Source of the DNA: an uncultured Bacilli bacterium
GTDB lineage: Bacteria; Bacillota_I; Bacilli_A; RF39; UBA660
Direction: 5' to 3'
DNA length: 64,000 nucleotides
NCBI GenBank assembly: GCA_934101595.1
Contig: CAKORR010000003.1
Span: 110,385-174,384, forward strand
In this document: piece after piece, positions 34,501-42,472 of the stretch
How positions within the stretch are numbered: the first letter of the stretch is position 1
How the letters are laid out: each line of letters begins with the position of its first letter
Made by a program: the position numbers and the translations under genes
The notes under the pieces: model-generated
The model's database searches: none
Told to the model about the DNA's origin: nothing
The model's input: the letters and a program-made list of their open reading frames with translations, nothing else

Positions 34501-35480
34501 TACATCATATCCTTAAATAAACCATAGATATAGTTTTCTATATCAAAAGGTTCTAAATCATCCATTTTTTCACCCAAGCCAATAAATTTAACTGGAATAT
34601 TAACAGTTTCTTTTATAGCCAAAACTATTCCACCCTTTGCTGTGCCATCTAATTTAGTTAAGACTATACCAGTAATATTTGTAATTTCTTTAAAAGCCTC
34701 GGCCTGCATAATACCATTTTGACCAGTCGAAGCATCAATAACCAGTAAAGTTTCATGAGGTGCGCCATCAATTTGATTAGCTATTACTTTATTTATTTTT
34801 TCTAGTTCTTTCATTAAATTAACTTTATTTTGAAGTCTTCCGGCAGTGTCAATCAAAACTATATCAGCTTTTTCTTCCTTAGCTTTTACAAGGCCATCAA
34901 ATATAACGCCGGCTGGATCAGTATTTTCTTTTCCAAAAAACAAACTATCTGTTTTAAGAGCCCATTCATTTAATTGCGCTACTGCTCCAGCTCTAAAAGT
35001 ATCACCAGCTATTAACATTACCTTTTTTTTCATATTCTTATATTTATAAGCCAGCTTGCCAATTGTCGTAGTTTTACCAACGCCATTAACTCCAACCATT
35101 AATATTACTGTAGGGCCATCACTTTGCATATTAATCTTGTCAGTTAAAGATTCTTCGTTAACATAAATTAAAAATAGCTCATCTACTATAACTTCTTGTA
35201 AGTAATTAGTATCAACTATATTCTCCCTTTTAACTCTGGCTCTTAAACGATCCATGAAAGTTACCACAGTATTAACCCCAATGTCTGCTTTAATTAATAA
35301 CTCTTCTAACTCCTCAAAGTATTCTTCATTAACTTTTGTATATTTAATTCCCAAAACACTAAGTTTAGAAACAAATTCATTTCTGGTTTTTTTTAATCCT
35401 TCATCGTATGTTTTTACCTCTTCAGATTTTTGTTTTTCTTTTTTAGCTACTATATTTTTCAACTTATCAAAAAGTCCCAT
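34500..35480 (-). CDS. ftsY: Signal recognition particle receptor FtsY
   Basis: 326 aa. A short Lys-rich N-terminus (no long acidic A domain), N domain ('ELEELLIKADIGVNTVVTFMDRLR'), G domain: 'GVNGVGKTTTIGKLA', 'AGDTFRAGAVAQLNEW', 'DTAGRLQNKVNLMKEL', 'TKLDGTAKGGIVLAI' and 'IGLGEKMDDLEPFD'. It receives Ffh-ribosome complexes at the membrane. An extended -10 (TGCTATAAT, -10 at 35498-35503) lies upstream. ylxM follows as an overlapping gene. Confidence 0.97.
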   Translation of the reverse strand: MGLFDKLKNIVAKKEKQKSEEVKTYDEGLKKTRNEFVSKLSVLGIKYTKVNEEYFEELEELLIKADIGVNTVVTFMDRLRARVKRENIVDTNYLQEVIVDELFLIYVNEESLTDKINMQSDGPTVILMVGVNGVGKTTTIGKLAYKYKNMKKKVMLIAGDTFRAGAVAQLNEWALKTDSLFFGKENTDPAGVIFDGLVKAKEEKADIVLIDTAGRLQNKVNLMKELEKINKVIANQIDGAPHETLLVIDASTGQNGIMQAEAFKEITNITGIVLTKLDGTAKGGIVLAIKETVNIPVKFIGLGEKMDDLEPFDIENYIYGLFKDMM

Positions 35481-35511
35481 TTTTTCTCACCTACTCAATT
35501 ATAGCAAAATA

Positions 35512-35539
35512 TTAAAAAAGAAGCAAAATTTTGCTTCTT
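35512..35539 (-). terminator. Intrinsic terminator of the GGGtGRT gene
   Basis: Minus strand AAGAAGCAAAATTTTGCTTCTT followed by T6, a stem of about 9 bp. Confidence 0.85.
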
Positions 35540-35553
35540 ATCTTCTTAAGAGT

Positions 35554-36552
35554 TTATTTCGTACTTTCTTCAATTGCCACTGCGACCTCAACTGTAGCTC
35601 CAACCATTGGGTTATTACCCATTCCAATAAGTCCCATCATTTCCACATGAGCCGGTACAGATGAAGATCCGGCAAATTGAGCATCACTATGCATTCTTCC
35701 CATAGTATCTGTCATACCATAACTTGCTGGCCCAGCAGCCATATTATCTGGGTGCAAAGTTCTACCAGTTCCTCCACCAGAGGCAACTGAGAAATATTTT
35801 TTACCCATTTCTGTACATTCTTTTTTATAAGTACCTGCTACAGGATGTTGAAAACGTGTTGGATTAGTAGAATTACCTGTAATGGATACATCTACATTTT
35901 CCAAGTGCATTATTGCAACACCTTCTCTTACATCATTAGCACCATAACATCTTACATTTGCTCTTTCACCATCAGAATACTTAATTTCTTCCAGTACATT
36001 TACTTTACCATTAAAGAAATCAAAATCAGTTTTAACATATGTAAATCCATTTATACGTGATATTATTTGGGCAGCATCTTTGCCTAAGCCATTTAAAATA
36101 ACTTTCAATGGAGTCTTTCTTACTTTATTGGCACTTTTGGCAATTCCAATTGCTCCCTCAGCAGCAGCAAATGATTCATGTCCTGCTAAAAAGGCAAAAC
36201 ATTTAGTTTCCTCACTCAAAAGCATTGATGCCAAATTTCCATGACCAAGTCCAACTTTTCTATCATCAGCTACACTACCAGGAATACAAAATGCTTGTAA
36301 ACCCTCTCCAATTGCTTTAGCTGCTTCAACTGCTTTTGTTCGATTAGATTTGATAGCGATGGCTGCACCTAAAACATAAGCCCAACATGCATTTTCAAAA
36401 CATATTGTTTGTATACTTTTAACAATCTCATAGGGATCAAATCCACGATCAGTACATATCTTACGAGCCTCTTCAAAATCTTTTATTCCATATTTTTCCA
36501 TTACTGGTTTGATTTGGGGAATTCTTCTTTCATAATTTTCAAATAAATCCAT
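35554..36552 (-). CDS. GGGtGRT protein
   Basis: 332 aa from the ATG at 36552 (TAGGAGGA upstream). The motif GGGTGRT ('VASGGGTGRTLHPDNMA', about residues 256-272) gives the family its name. Other conserved stretches: 'AIGEGLQAFCIPGSVADDRKVGLGHGNLASMLL', 'FLAGHESFAAAEGAIG', 'GNSTNPTRFQHPVAGTYK' and 'GASSVPAHVEMMGLIGMGNNPMVG'-like C-terminus. Function unknown. It is encoded 8 bp after a NifU-like protein, an association that is recurrent for this family, so an Fe-S-dependent enzyme or a cofactor step is inferred. Confidence 0.9.
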   Translation of the reverse strand: MDLFENYERRIPQIKPVMEKYGIKDFEEARKICTDRGFDPYEIVKSIQTICFENACWAYVLGAAIAIKSNRTKAVEAAKAIGEGLQAFCIPGSVADDRKVGLGHGNLASMLLSEETKCFAFLAGHESFAAAEGAIGIAKSANKVRKTPLKVILNGLGKDAAQIISRINGFTYVKTDFDFFNGKVNVLEEIKYSDGERANVRCYGANDVREGVAIMHLENVDVSITGNSTNPTRFQHPVAGTYKKECTEMGKKYFSVASGGGTGRTLHPDNMAAGPASYGMTDTMGRMHSDAQFAGSSSVPAHVEMMGLIGMGNNPMVGATVEVAVAIEESTK

Positions 36553-36560
36553 AAATCCTC

Positions 36561-37250
36561 CTACGCACACCTTGGGTCAATTTTTTTCTTTGCTTCATTA
36601 AATCTTCCATATGTACCACTGGCAAGTTCAATTGCTTTCATTGGATCAGTGCCTTTTTTTATGGCATCCATCATTTTACCTATATTAACGTATTTATATC
36701 CAATTATTTCATCATTCTCATCTAAGCCTATTTCAACAATATATCCTTCTGCTAATTCTAGATATCTTGGCCCTTTAGCTCTAGTTGAATAAATTGTGCC
36801 AACTTGACTTCTTGTCCCTTTGCCTAAATCTTCAAGACCAGCACCAATATTTAAGCCGCCTTCCGAAAATGCCGATTGACTTCTTCCATAAACAATTTGT
36901 AAAAATAATTCTCTCATAGCTGTATTAATAGCATCACAAACCAAGTCCGTGTTTAGCGCTTCAAGCAATGTTTTACCCACCAATATTTCTCCAGCCATTG
37001 CTGCACTGTGTGTCATACCACTACAACCAACTGTTTCCACCAAAGCTTCTTCAATGATGCCATTTTTAATATTTAAAGTAAGTTTACAAGCGCCTTGTTG
37101 AGGAGCACACCAACCTACTCCATGAGTAAATCCCGAAATATCTTTAATTTCTTTGGCTTTAATCCACTTTCCCTCTTCAGGAATCGGAGCTGGGCCATGA
37201 CTTACACATTTTACAGAACACATATCAAGAACTTCTTTCGTATAATTCAT
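36561..37250 (-). CDS. NifU-like iron-sulfur scaffold paired with GGGtGRT
   Basis: 229 aa. NifU N-terminal-type fold: 'GVGWCAPQQGACKLTLNIKNGIIEEALVETVGCSGMTHSAAMAGEILVGKTLLEAL', with Cys residues placed like the cluster ligands of IscU. The N-terminal extension carries 'MCSVKCVSHGP', two further Cys. Longer than SufU (143 aa) and clearly distinct from it. Cotranscribed with the GGGtGRT gene. Confidence 0.85.
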   Translation of the reverse strand: MNYTKEVLDMCSVKCVSHGPAPIPEEGKWIKAKEIKDISGFTHGVGWCAPQQGACKLTLNIKNGIIEEALVETVGCSGMTHSAAMAGEILVGKTLLEALNTDLVCDAINTAMRELFLQIVYGRSQSAFSEGGLNIGAGLEDLGKGTRSQVGTIYSTRAKGPRYLELAEGYIVEIGLDENDEIIGYKYVNIGKMMDAIKKGTDPMKAIELASGTYGRFNEAKKKIDPRCA

Positions 37251-37275
37251 ATAATCTCCTTCTATATCTTTATAA

Positions 37276-37710
37276 CTAAATTATACAATAAAAAAAAGAG
37301 AAATTAAATCTCTTTTTTGGACATTTTTTTACTAAAACGACTTCCGTATCAACTTGTTTCTTTACTCTAAATTCTAAAGTAATAACATCAGTATAGCTTT
37401 CTTCTAAATCGTTATCGCTATCTTTATTTAAATCAAATGTTAAATATATTTCTCCACTTTTATTTTTAAAATCATCCTCATTTTTGGTAATGACTTCCAA
37501 AACATCTGTATCATAACTTAATTTACCATAGATATGAGCATTTTTATAATAAGTTTGAGCAAAAACTTTAACATATAACTTATTATATTCGCTATATTCA
37601 TCCCATTCCATCTTGGTTTGTTCATCTATACCTAGCATGTATGGAACAGAGGCATGAGTACAAAAAGGCACAGCCAAAAATGTAATTAATACAATTAATA
37701 TTTTTTTCAT
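37276..37710 (-). CDS. Small secreted cohesin-like protein, probably truncated
   Basis: 144 aa from the ATG at 37710. Signal peptide ('KKILIVLITFLAVPFCTHAS'), then a beta-sandwich with cohesin-like rhythm ('YGKLSYDTDVLEVITK', 'GEIYLTFDLN', 'DVITLEFRVKK'). The last ~12 residues (RFNFSFFYCII) are encoded by the intrinsic terminator hairpin and promoter region of the next gene, which is not how a real C-terminus normally ends. The gene has probably lost its 3' part by frameshift or deletion. Related in style to the protein at 63180. Confidence 0.6.
   Translation of the reverse strand: MKKILIVLITFLAVPFCTHASVPYMLGIDEQTKMEWDEYSEYNKLYVKVFAQTYYKNAHIYGKLSYDTDVLEVITKNEDDFKNKSGEIYLTFDLNKDSDNDLEESYTDVITLEFRVKKQVDTEVVLVKKCPKKRFNFSFFYCII
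37288..37317 (-). terminator. Intrinsic terminator inside the cohesin-like frame
   Basis: Minus strand AAAAGAGATTTAATTTCTCTTTT with T8, lying within the annotated coding frame. It is followed by TATAAT (-10) for the NifU-like gene. Confidence 0.8.
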
Positions 37711-37762
37711 ATACACTTCACTTATTTTAACTATATCATCACAATTGAGTAAGTAAAGAAAA

Positions 37763-37790
37763 AACACATGCTTTCGCATATGTTTACGTA
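37763..37790 (-). terminator. Intrinsic terminator of rubrerythrin
   Basis: Minus strand ACATATGC-GAAA-GCATGTGT followed by T5. The GAAA tetraloop makes it strong. The outer TCGCATATGTTTACG is repeated at 53536-53550. Confidence 0.8.
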
Positions 37791-37796
37791 AACTTA

Positions 37797-38336
37797 TTAA
37801 TAATTATCAGCTTTTCTTTCGAAGAAACTTTGAGGATGATTACATACTGGACATACTTCTGGAGCATATTTTCCTATAACTACATGTCCACAATTTCTAC
37901 ATACCCAAATTGTATCTCCTTCACTAGAAAATACTGTTTTACCTTCAATATTTGATATTAATTTACGATATCTTTCTTCGTGTTCCTTTTCAATTTTAGC
38001 AACTTCTTCAAAAAGTTTTGCAATACGTGAAAATCCCTCTTCTTCAGCAGTTTTAGCAAATTCACTATACATGTCAGTCCACTCATAGTTTTCACCTTTA
38101 GCTGCATCATACAAATTATCTAAAGTATCAGGTATTTTTCCATCATGTAATTCCTTAAACCACATTTTGGCATGTTCACGTTCATTATTTGCTGTTTCTT
38201 CAAAAATTGCAGCTATTTGTTCATAACCATCTTTTCTAGCTTTACTTGCAAAATAAGTGTATTTATTACGAGCTTGACTTTCTCCTGCAAATGCACTCAT
38301 TAAATTAGCCTCTGTTTTACTTCCTTTTAGTTCCAT
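37797..38336 (-). CDS. rbr: Rubrerythrin
   Basis: 179 aa. Diiron four-helix bundle: 'NLMSAFAGESQARNKYTYFA', 'AAIFEETANNEREHAKMW', 'YSEFAKTAEEEGFSRIAKLFEEVAKIEKEHEERY' with ExxH pairs, then the rubredoxin-like Fe(Cys)4 tail 'WVCRNCGHVVIGKYAPEVCPVCNHPQSF'. It reduces H2O2 in anaerobes, which fits an anaerobic lifestyle. Confidence 0.96.
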   Translation of the reverse strand: MELKGSKTEANLMSAFAGESQARNKYTYFASKARKDGYEQIAAIFEETANNEREHAKMWFKELHDGKIPDTLDNLYDAAKGENYEWTDMYSEFAKTAEEEGFSRIAKLFEEVAKIEKEHEERYRKLISNIEGKTVFSSEGDTIWVCRNCGHVVIGKYAPEVCPVCNHPQSFFERKADNY

Positions 38337-38388
38337 AAATCCTCCTTCAAATTAATTATTACATTTAATAATATATCATATTAATTAA

Positions 38389-38413
38389 AAAAAGTCTTCA
38401 ATTAAAGACTTTC
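38389..38413 (-). terminator. Intrinsic terminator of the dehydrogenase gene
   Basis: Minus strand AAAGTCTT-TAATTG-AAGACTTT followed by T7. Confidence 0.85.
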
Positions 38414-39463
38414 TTTTTTACACATTTTTAATTCGCCCATTCTTGATGTTGGTACAAATCCCGGGATTTCTTTTATTACATCTGGAATCCTATTAACTAT
38501 AGTTGCACACGTAAGTTTAGCTGTGCTAGGCTTATTTATTATTAAGTTTGTATCAGGTTCACCAATAATTTGCCAATTATTACAATCAAATTCTTGAGAA
38601 GTATATACTTTACCAATGCATTCATTTTCTAAAGTTATGCCTTCTTTCGTTTCGGTAGTTACAACCGCACTCATTCCTCGAACATCGCCCTTTTTTAAAT
38701 TCATTTTTAAAGTATCCGAATACATATCTTCCTCACATAAAACCGGAACACATTTTTGAGTTTGTCTAATAACTGTTAAACCAAGCTTATCACAAAGCCA
38801 ACCATTAACATTCCACATGTAACTTGGTAAAAAATCACCTTTATTAATTAAATCTTGTCTTTCCGCTTCAGAGATGTTATCAACGCTTGCAATATCCTTT
38901 ATAAATTCATCTTTTGACAAGCCAGCTCCATGTGCTTTAGCTAAAGCAATTCCATAATCTTCTACATTATAAGAACTACTTCCTTTAATCTTTTTTACGT
39001 GGGCAGATGAACCAACTAGAGTTGTGATTAAATTTCCCCAAAATGCATCTTGGTATCCACTGCCGGTAATTGTACAATTATTTTCTTTAGCTAATCTATC
39101 TATTTCCCTAGTAAGACTAGGATTAGAATTGTAAGAATAGAATGCCTCTTCACAAGTTGTAATAGCATTTATGCCTAACTCTGCACAAAGTAAAAGTGCT
39201 TCTTTACAATCATTTAATAAACTCATTGTTGTAATTATACATATATCGGGTTTAAGTTTTTTAAGTAAATCTTTAGAATCTTTTACATCGCTTACCAAAA
39301 CATTTTTCTTTTCTATATTTAGTAAATCTCCAATATCCTTGCCAATCACGTTAGGATTAACATCAATAGCTCCGACGATTTCGCCACCATTTTCTAACAC
39401 ATATCTCATCGTATATAAAGACATTTTTCCGCAACCGTATTGTACTACTTTCACACCATTCAT
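38402..39463 (-). CDS. DapB-like NAD(P)-dependent oxidoreductase (2,4-diaminopentanoate dehydrogenase-like)
   Basis: 353 aa. Rossmann fold at the N-terminus 'VKVVQYGCGKMSLYTMRYVL' (GxGxM) with 'AIDVNPNVIGKDIG'; 'GINAITTCEEAFY' and 'GSGYQDAFWGNLITTLVG' follow. The layout resembles DapB fold proteins of the Ord (2,4-diaminopentanoate dehydrogenase) type rather than true DapB, which lacks this length. 'CATIVNRIPDVIKEIPGFVPTSRMGEL' at the C-terminus is family typical. No ornithine-pathway genes are nearby, so the substrate is uncertain. Confidence 0.75.
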   Translation of the reverse strand: MNGVKVVQYGCGKMSLYTMRYVLENGGEIVGAIDVNPNVIGKDIGDLLNIEKKNVLVSDVKDSKDLLKKLKPDICIITTMSLLNDCKEALLLCAELGINAITTCEEAFYSYNSNPSLTREIDRLAKENNCTITGSGYQDAFWGNLITTLVGSSAHVKKIKGSSSYNVEDYGIALAKAHGAGLSKDEFIKDIASVDNISEAERQDLINKGDFLPSYMWNVNGWLCDKLGLTVIRQTQKCVPVLCEEDMYSDTLKMNLKKGDVRGMSAVVTTETKEGITLENECIGKVYTSQEFDCNNWQIIGEPDTNLIINKPSTAKLTCATIVNRIPDVIKEIPGFVPTSRMGELKMCKKESL

Positions 39464-39529
39464 TCTTTCACCATCCTTATATTTATTATACCACGAGAAA
39501 AAAGCTATATTCTAAATATATTTATTTGT

Positions 39530-39916
39530 TTACTTTCTTTTGTCACGTTTCAAAATAATTTCTTTTTTGCTTATAATATTATCATAATATTCTTTAGAAA
39601 TTAAAAGCCAAGTAATATTATTTAAAGAATTGTGTAATACTTTTTCTTTACTTATATAGTATTTGTAATCTCTATCTATATGAGAATATTCCTTTTTTAT
39701 TGCGTAACCATCTGATAAAAAATGGATAGATCTTGTAATGGCTATAGCAACTTTTTGGTTATGAAAATGATGATAGTTATAATACTCCAAAACCATATTT
39801 TTATCTTTATAGGCTATTAAAAAATTCATAATAATAAGTTCATCATTCTCATTATAATAATACCAAGTATGGTATATGCTTTCACCATTATAATGATCGT
39901 CAAATTGATTAATCAT
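39530..39916 (-). CDS. Unrecognised small protein
   Basis: 128 aa, rich in Tyr/His/Asn ('YHTWYYYNENDELIIMN', 'LEYYNYHHFHNQKVAIAI'). A beta-rich pattern with no signal peptide. ATG with AGGTGAG upstream. No family recognised. It lies between the dehydrogenase and hsp20 and shares their strand. Confidence 0.6.
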   Translation of the reverse strand: MINQFDDHYNGESIYHTWYYYNENDELIIMNFLIAYKDKNMVLEYYNYHHFHNQKVAIAITRSIHFLSDGYAIKKEYSHIDRDYKYYISKEKVLHNSLNNITWLLISKEYYDNIISKKEIILKRDKRK

Positions 39917-39946
39917 ATACTCACCTATTTAATTATACGAACGTAA

Positions 39947-39972
39947 AAAAAATATAGAGCCGAAACTCTACA
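39947..39972 (-). terminator. Intrinsic terminator of hsp20
   Basis: Minus strand TAGAG-TTTCGG-CTCTA followed by T8. Confidence 0.8.
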
Positions 39973-39974
39973 TT

Positions 39975-40391
39975 TTAGTCATTTATTTTTACATATTTCT
40001 TTTCAGGCAATTTATCTTGTTCTTTTTCTTTAGGAACCTCTAATATTAAAATACCATTTTTAAATGATGCTTTAATATTCTCGGCTTCAACATTGTCACC
40101 AACATAGAAAGTACGAGAGCATTCGCCAAAATATCTTTCTCTTCTTACATATTTTTCTTCATGATCATCTTTCTTTTCATTAGATGTCTTAGCATTTATA
40201 GTTAGATAACCATCAGTTACATCAATTTTAATATCATCCTTATTAAAACCAGGTAAATCAATTTCAATTTGGTAACTGTGTTTTCTCTCTTTAATATCTG
40301 TTTTCATCATTTTGTTTTCATTTCTTCCAAAGAATGGATCTTTGAAAATATCATCAAACAAATCAAAATTACTTCTTGGTACTAACATCAT
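39975..40391 (-). CDS. Hsp20/alpha-crystallin small heat-shock protein
   Basis: 138 aa from the ATG at 40391 (AAAGGA upstream); the longer frame to 40466 runs into the promoter. Alpha-crystallin domain: 'HSYQIEIDLPGFNKDDIKIDVTDGYLTINAKT', 'RRERYFGECSRTFYVGD', 'IKASFKNGILILEVPK' with the GILxxxxPK signature, and the IXI-type tail is replaced by 'KYVKIND'. It is an ATP-independent holdase. A CIRCE element overlaps its -35, so HrcA is the probable repressor. Confidence 0.93.
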   Translation of the reverse strand: MMLVPRSNFDLFDDIFKDPFFGRNENKMMKTDIKERKHSYQIEIDLPGFNKDDIKIDVTDGYLTINAKTSNEKKDDHEEKYVRRERYFGECSRTFYVGDNVEAENIKASFKNGILILEVPKEKEQDKLPEKKYVKIND

Positions 40392-40483
40392 ATAAACCAG
40401 CGTCCTTTCATTTGTGTTTCTAAGTAAGAAACACACATATATAATTTTAATACCTGTAGGGATCAACTTTTCCTTACATTATG

Positions 40484-40526
40484 ATAATACCACGTTTCAT
40501 TAGCACTGTCAATATATAAGTGCTAA
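40484..40526 (-). promoter_or_regulatory. CIRCE element (HrcA operator) and hsp20 promoter
   Basis: TTAGCACTG-N9-AAGTGCTAA at 40500-40526 matches CIRCE (TTAGCACTC-N9-GAGTGCTAA) at 16 of 18 arm bases with the exact 9-nt spacer. On the minus strand the -35 TTGACA (40507-40512) lies inside it, 17 bp from -10 TATTAT (40484-40489). HrcA binding would block RNA polymerase. Confidence 0.93.
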
Positions 40527-40549
40527 TTATTTAAATTTTTTTAGTGATT

Positions 40550-41341
40550 TTATTCGACATTTACTCCTTTTTCAAACAATTTAATATTAATAATATAATT
40601 TACAATAAACAAAGCAAAATAAATAATTGATGACACTAGAATTATTAAATTAAACGTTTCATACGTAATAGTATTTGTAGAAGTAAACAAGCTCATAAAA
40701 TCTTTATTAAATAGTGCAACAAAGTACAAGGATACAAACGAAATAATTTGCAATGCAATATACGTTATGAATCCAAATAATACAGAAAAACCAATCTTAT
40801 TACTATTAAACTTGTGCCCTAAAATAATTCCCGTATAACCAGCTTGTAACATATTTAATATTTCTAAAAATATAATAATAACAAAGCTTACTACAACTCT
40901 TACTACATTTATATTCAATCCTTTTATAATAGGATTCAAAAAATTTTTTAATATTTCTATATTTTCTTTAGAATAGTATGCAACAAAAATAGTTAAGAAA
41001 ATCACTAACGCCGTAACAAAAAAGGTTATTACTGAGCATAAAATTTTTGAAGTATACAAAGTTCTTTTGTTTACTGGTAAAGTGTGAGTCAAATATGATT
41101 CATCTTTATAAAAATTATTTGTAAATCTTACCCACAAGCGCATTACATTATTGATTAAAGAACTAACCATCATACTAATAGCTGTCCCACTTAATATTTT
41201 AGCAATCAAAGTAAGCATAAAAGAATTATCAAAATTAAAAAACAAGCGAGTTAATAAACCAAAAAATATGGCTAAGCTATAAAAAATAATTAAGAATTTT
41301 AAAATGCTTTTCAAATCATACTTTAATAATTTCTTTAACAT
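40550..41341 (-). CDS. ABC-2 type membrane protein (YtrC/D-like)
   Basis: 263 aa, six hydrophobic segments ('FLIIFYSLAIFFGLL', 'LIAKILSGTAISMMVSSLI', 'SVITFFVTALVIFLTIFVA', 'VVRVVVSFVIIIFLEIL', and others). Cytosolic charged loop 'RFTNNFYKDESYLTHTLPV' is typical of permeases linked to the YtrA-controlled ATPases. Coupled to the ATPase (7-bp overlap). Substrate unknown; such systems often respond to cell-wall stress or antimicrobial peptides. Confidence 0.8.
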   Translation of the reverse strand: MLKKLLKYDLKSILKFLIIFYSLAIFFGLLTRLFFNFDNSFMLTLIAKILSGTAISMMVSSLINNVMRLWVRFTNNFYKDESYLTHTLPVNKRTLYTSKILCSVITFFVTALVIFLTIFVAYYSKENIEILKNFLNPIIKGLNINVVRVVVSFVIIIFLEILNMLQAGYTGIILGHKFNSNKIGFSVLFGFITYIALQIISFVSLYFVALFNKDFMSLFTSTNTITYETFNLIILVSSIIYFALFIVNYIINIKLFEKGVNVE

Positions 41342-42030
41342 TTAAACATCCTCCTAAACACTTCATCTATTGATGAGCTTTCTTTTTCCCTTAGTTCATC
41401 AGCATCTGATTGCAATATTATTTTTCCTCTGTCTATGAATATTACCTCATCTAATATTCTTTCAATATCTTGAATTAAATGTGTAGATATTATGACGCTT
41501 GCTCCTTCCGAAAAATTTTTCAAAATAGTATCTAATATATAATCTCTTGTTGCCGGATCTACCCCACCTAGTGGTTCATCTAAAATATATAGTTCAGCAT
41601 TTCTACTCATAACTAAGACTAGTTGCAATTTTTCTTGCATACCTTTACTCATTTTTGATATCTGTTCATTTAAATCTATTTGTAAATCCATAAGCAGTTT
41701 AACGGCTTTTTCCTTGTCAAAATTATCATAAAAGTCTTGAAAATAATTAAGAGCCTCCTTAACCTTAAGTGATTTATCCAAATATGTTCTTTCTGGCAAA
41801 TATGATATTATTTTTTTACTATCAACGCCTATTTTCTTACCATTAACTAAGATCTCTCCATCCGATAACGTTAATAAGTTGTTAATAAGTTTTATAAGGG
41901 TTGTTTTTCCCATCCCGTTTTTACCTAAAAGGCCTATTATTTTCCCTCTAGGGATTTTTAGATTAATATTATGCAAAATTTTTTTGTTTCCAAACGATTT
42001 GCATACGTTTTTACATTCAAGTAATTCCAT
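41335..42030 (-). CDS. ABC transporter ATP-binding protein
   Basis: 231 aa. Walker A 'GKNGMGKTT', signature 'MSKGMQEKLQL', Walker B 'LYILDEPLGGVDP', switch 'ISTHLIQDIE'. The 'MSKG' signature and short length resemble YtrB/E-type ATPases. Start overlaps the GntR stop, so the operon gntR-ATPase-permease is translationally coupled. Confidence 0.93.
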   Translation of the reverse strand: MELLECKNVCKSFGNKKILHNINLKIPRGKIIGLLGKNGMGKTTLIKLINNLLTLSDGEILVNGKKIGVDSKKIISYLPERTYLDKSLKVKEALNYFQDFYDNFDKEKAVKLLMDLQIDLNEQISKMSKGMQEKLQLVLVMSRNAELYILDEPLGGVDPATRDYILDTILKNFSEGASVIISTHLIQDIERILDEVIFIDRGKIILQSDADELREKESSSIDEVFRRMFKC

Positions 42031-42386
42031 TATTTATCTCCTTTCAAATACTTTAGTGCTTCATCTTTTGAGATACCTATTTTCTGCATGTTAAATATGT
42101 AATCTTGAGCCAATTTTTTAGCATAGGCATTTTTAATTTCGGTGATTTTACTTATGTCCTTAGTAACAAAACGTCCGCTAGTGCGCTCCGTATATAAAAG
42201 CCCTGCATTTTCTAATTCTACCAATGCCTTTTGCATAGTATTAGGATTGACTTTAGCGACATTGGCTAGATCTCTAACACTCATTAATTTTTCACCAGGC
42301 TTGATTTCCCCCGACACAATATATTTTTTTAATTCATCAACTAACTGAACATATATTGGCAGATTATTATCAAAAGAAAAATTCAC
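42030..42386 (-). CDS. YtrA-type GntR-family repressor
   Basis: 118 aa, GTG start (GGGGTGG upstream). GntR HTH: 'PIYVQLVDELKKYIVSGEIKPGEKLMSVRDLANVAKVNPNTMQKALVELENAGLLYTERTSGRFV', followed by only ~40 residues, which is the short YtrA subfamily with a minimal effector domain. It heads the ABC operon and should bind the palindrome at 42400-42421. Confidence 0.93.
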   Translation of the reverse strand: MNFSFDNNLPIYVQLVDELKKYIVSGEIKPGEKLMSVRDLANVAKVNPNTMQKALVELENAGLLYTERTSGRFVTKDISKITEIKNAYAKKLAQDYIFNMQKIGISKDEALKYLKGDK

Positions 42387-42399
42387 AGCACCACCCCTT

Positions 42400-42449
42400 T
42401 TGTATTACTTAACTAATACAATAATACATCCAAGCTACAATAAAGTCAA
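42400..42449 (-). promoter_or_regulatory. gntR operon promoter and operator
   Basis: Minus strand: -35 TTGACT (42444-42449), 17 bp, -10 TATTAT (42421-42426), then the perfect inverted repeat TTGTATTA-GTTAAG-TAATACAA (42400-42421), abutting the -10. The place and symmetry fit autorepression by the GntR protein. Confidence 0.85.
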
Positions 42450-42472
42450 CAAAAAAATCACTTTACAGTGAT

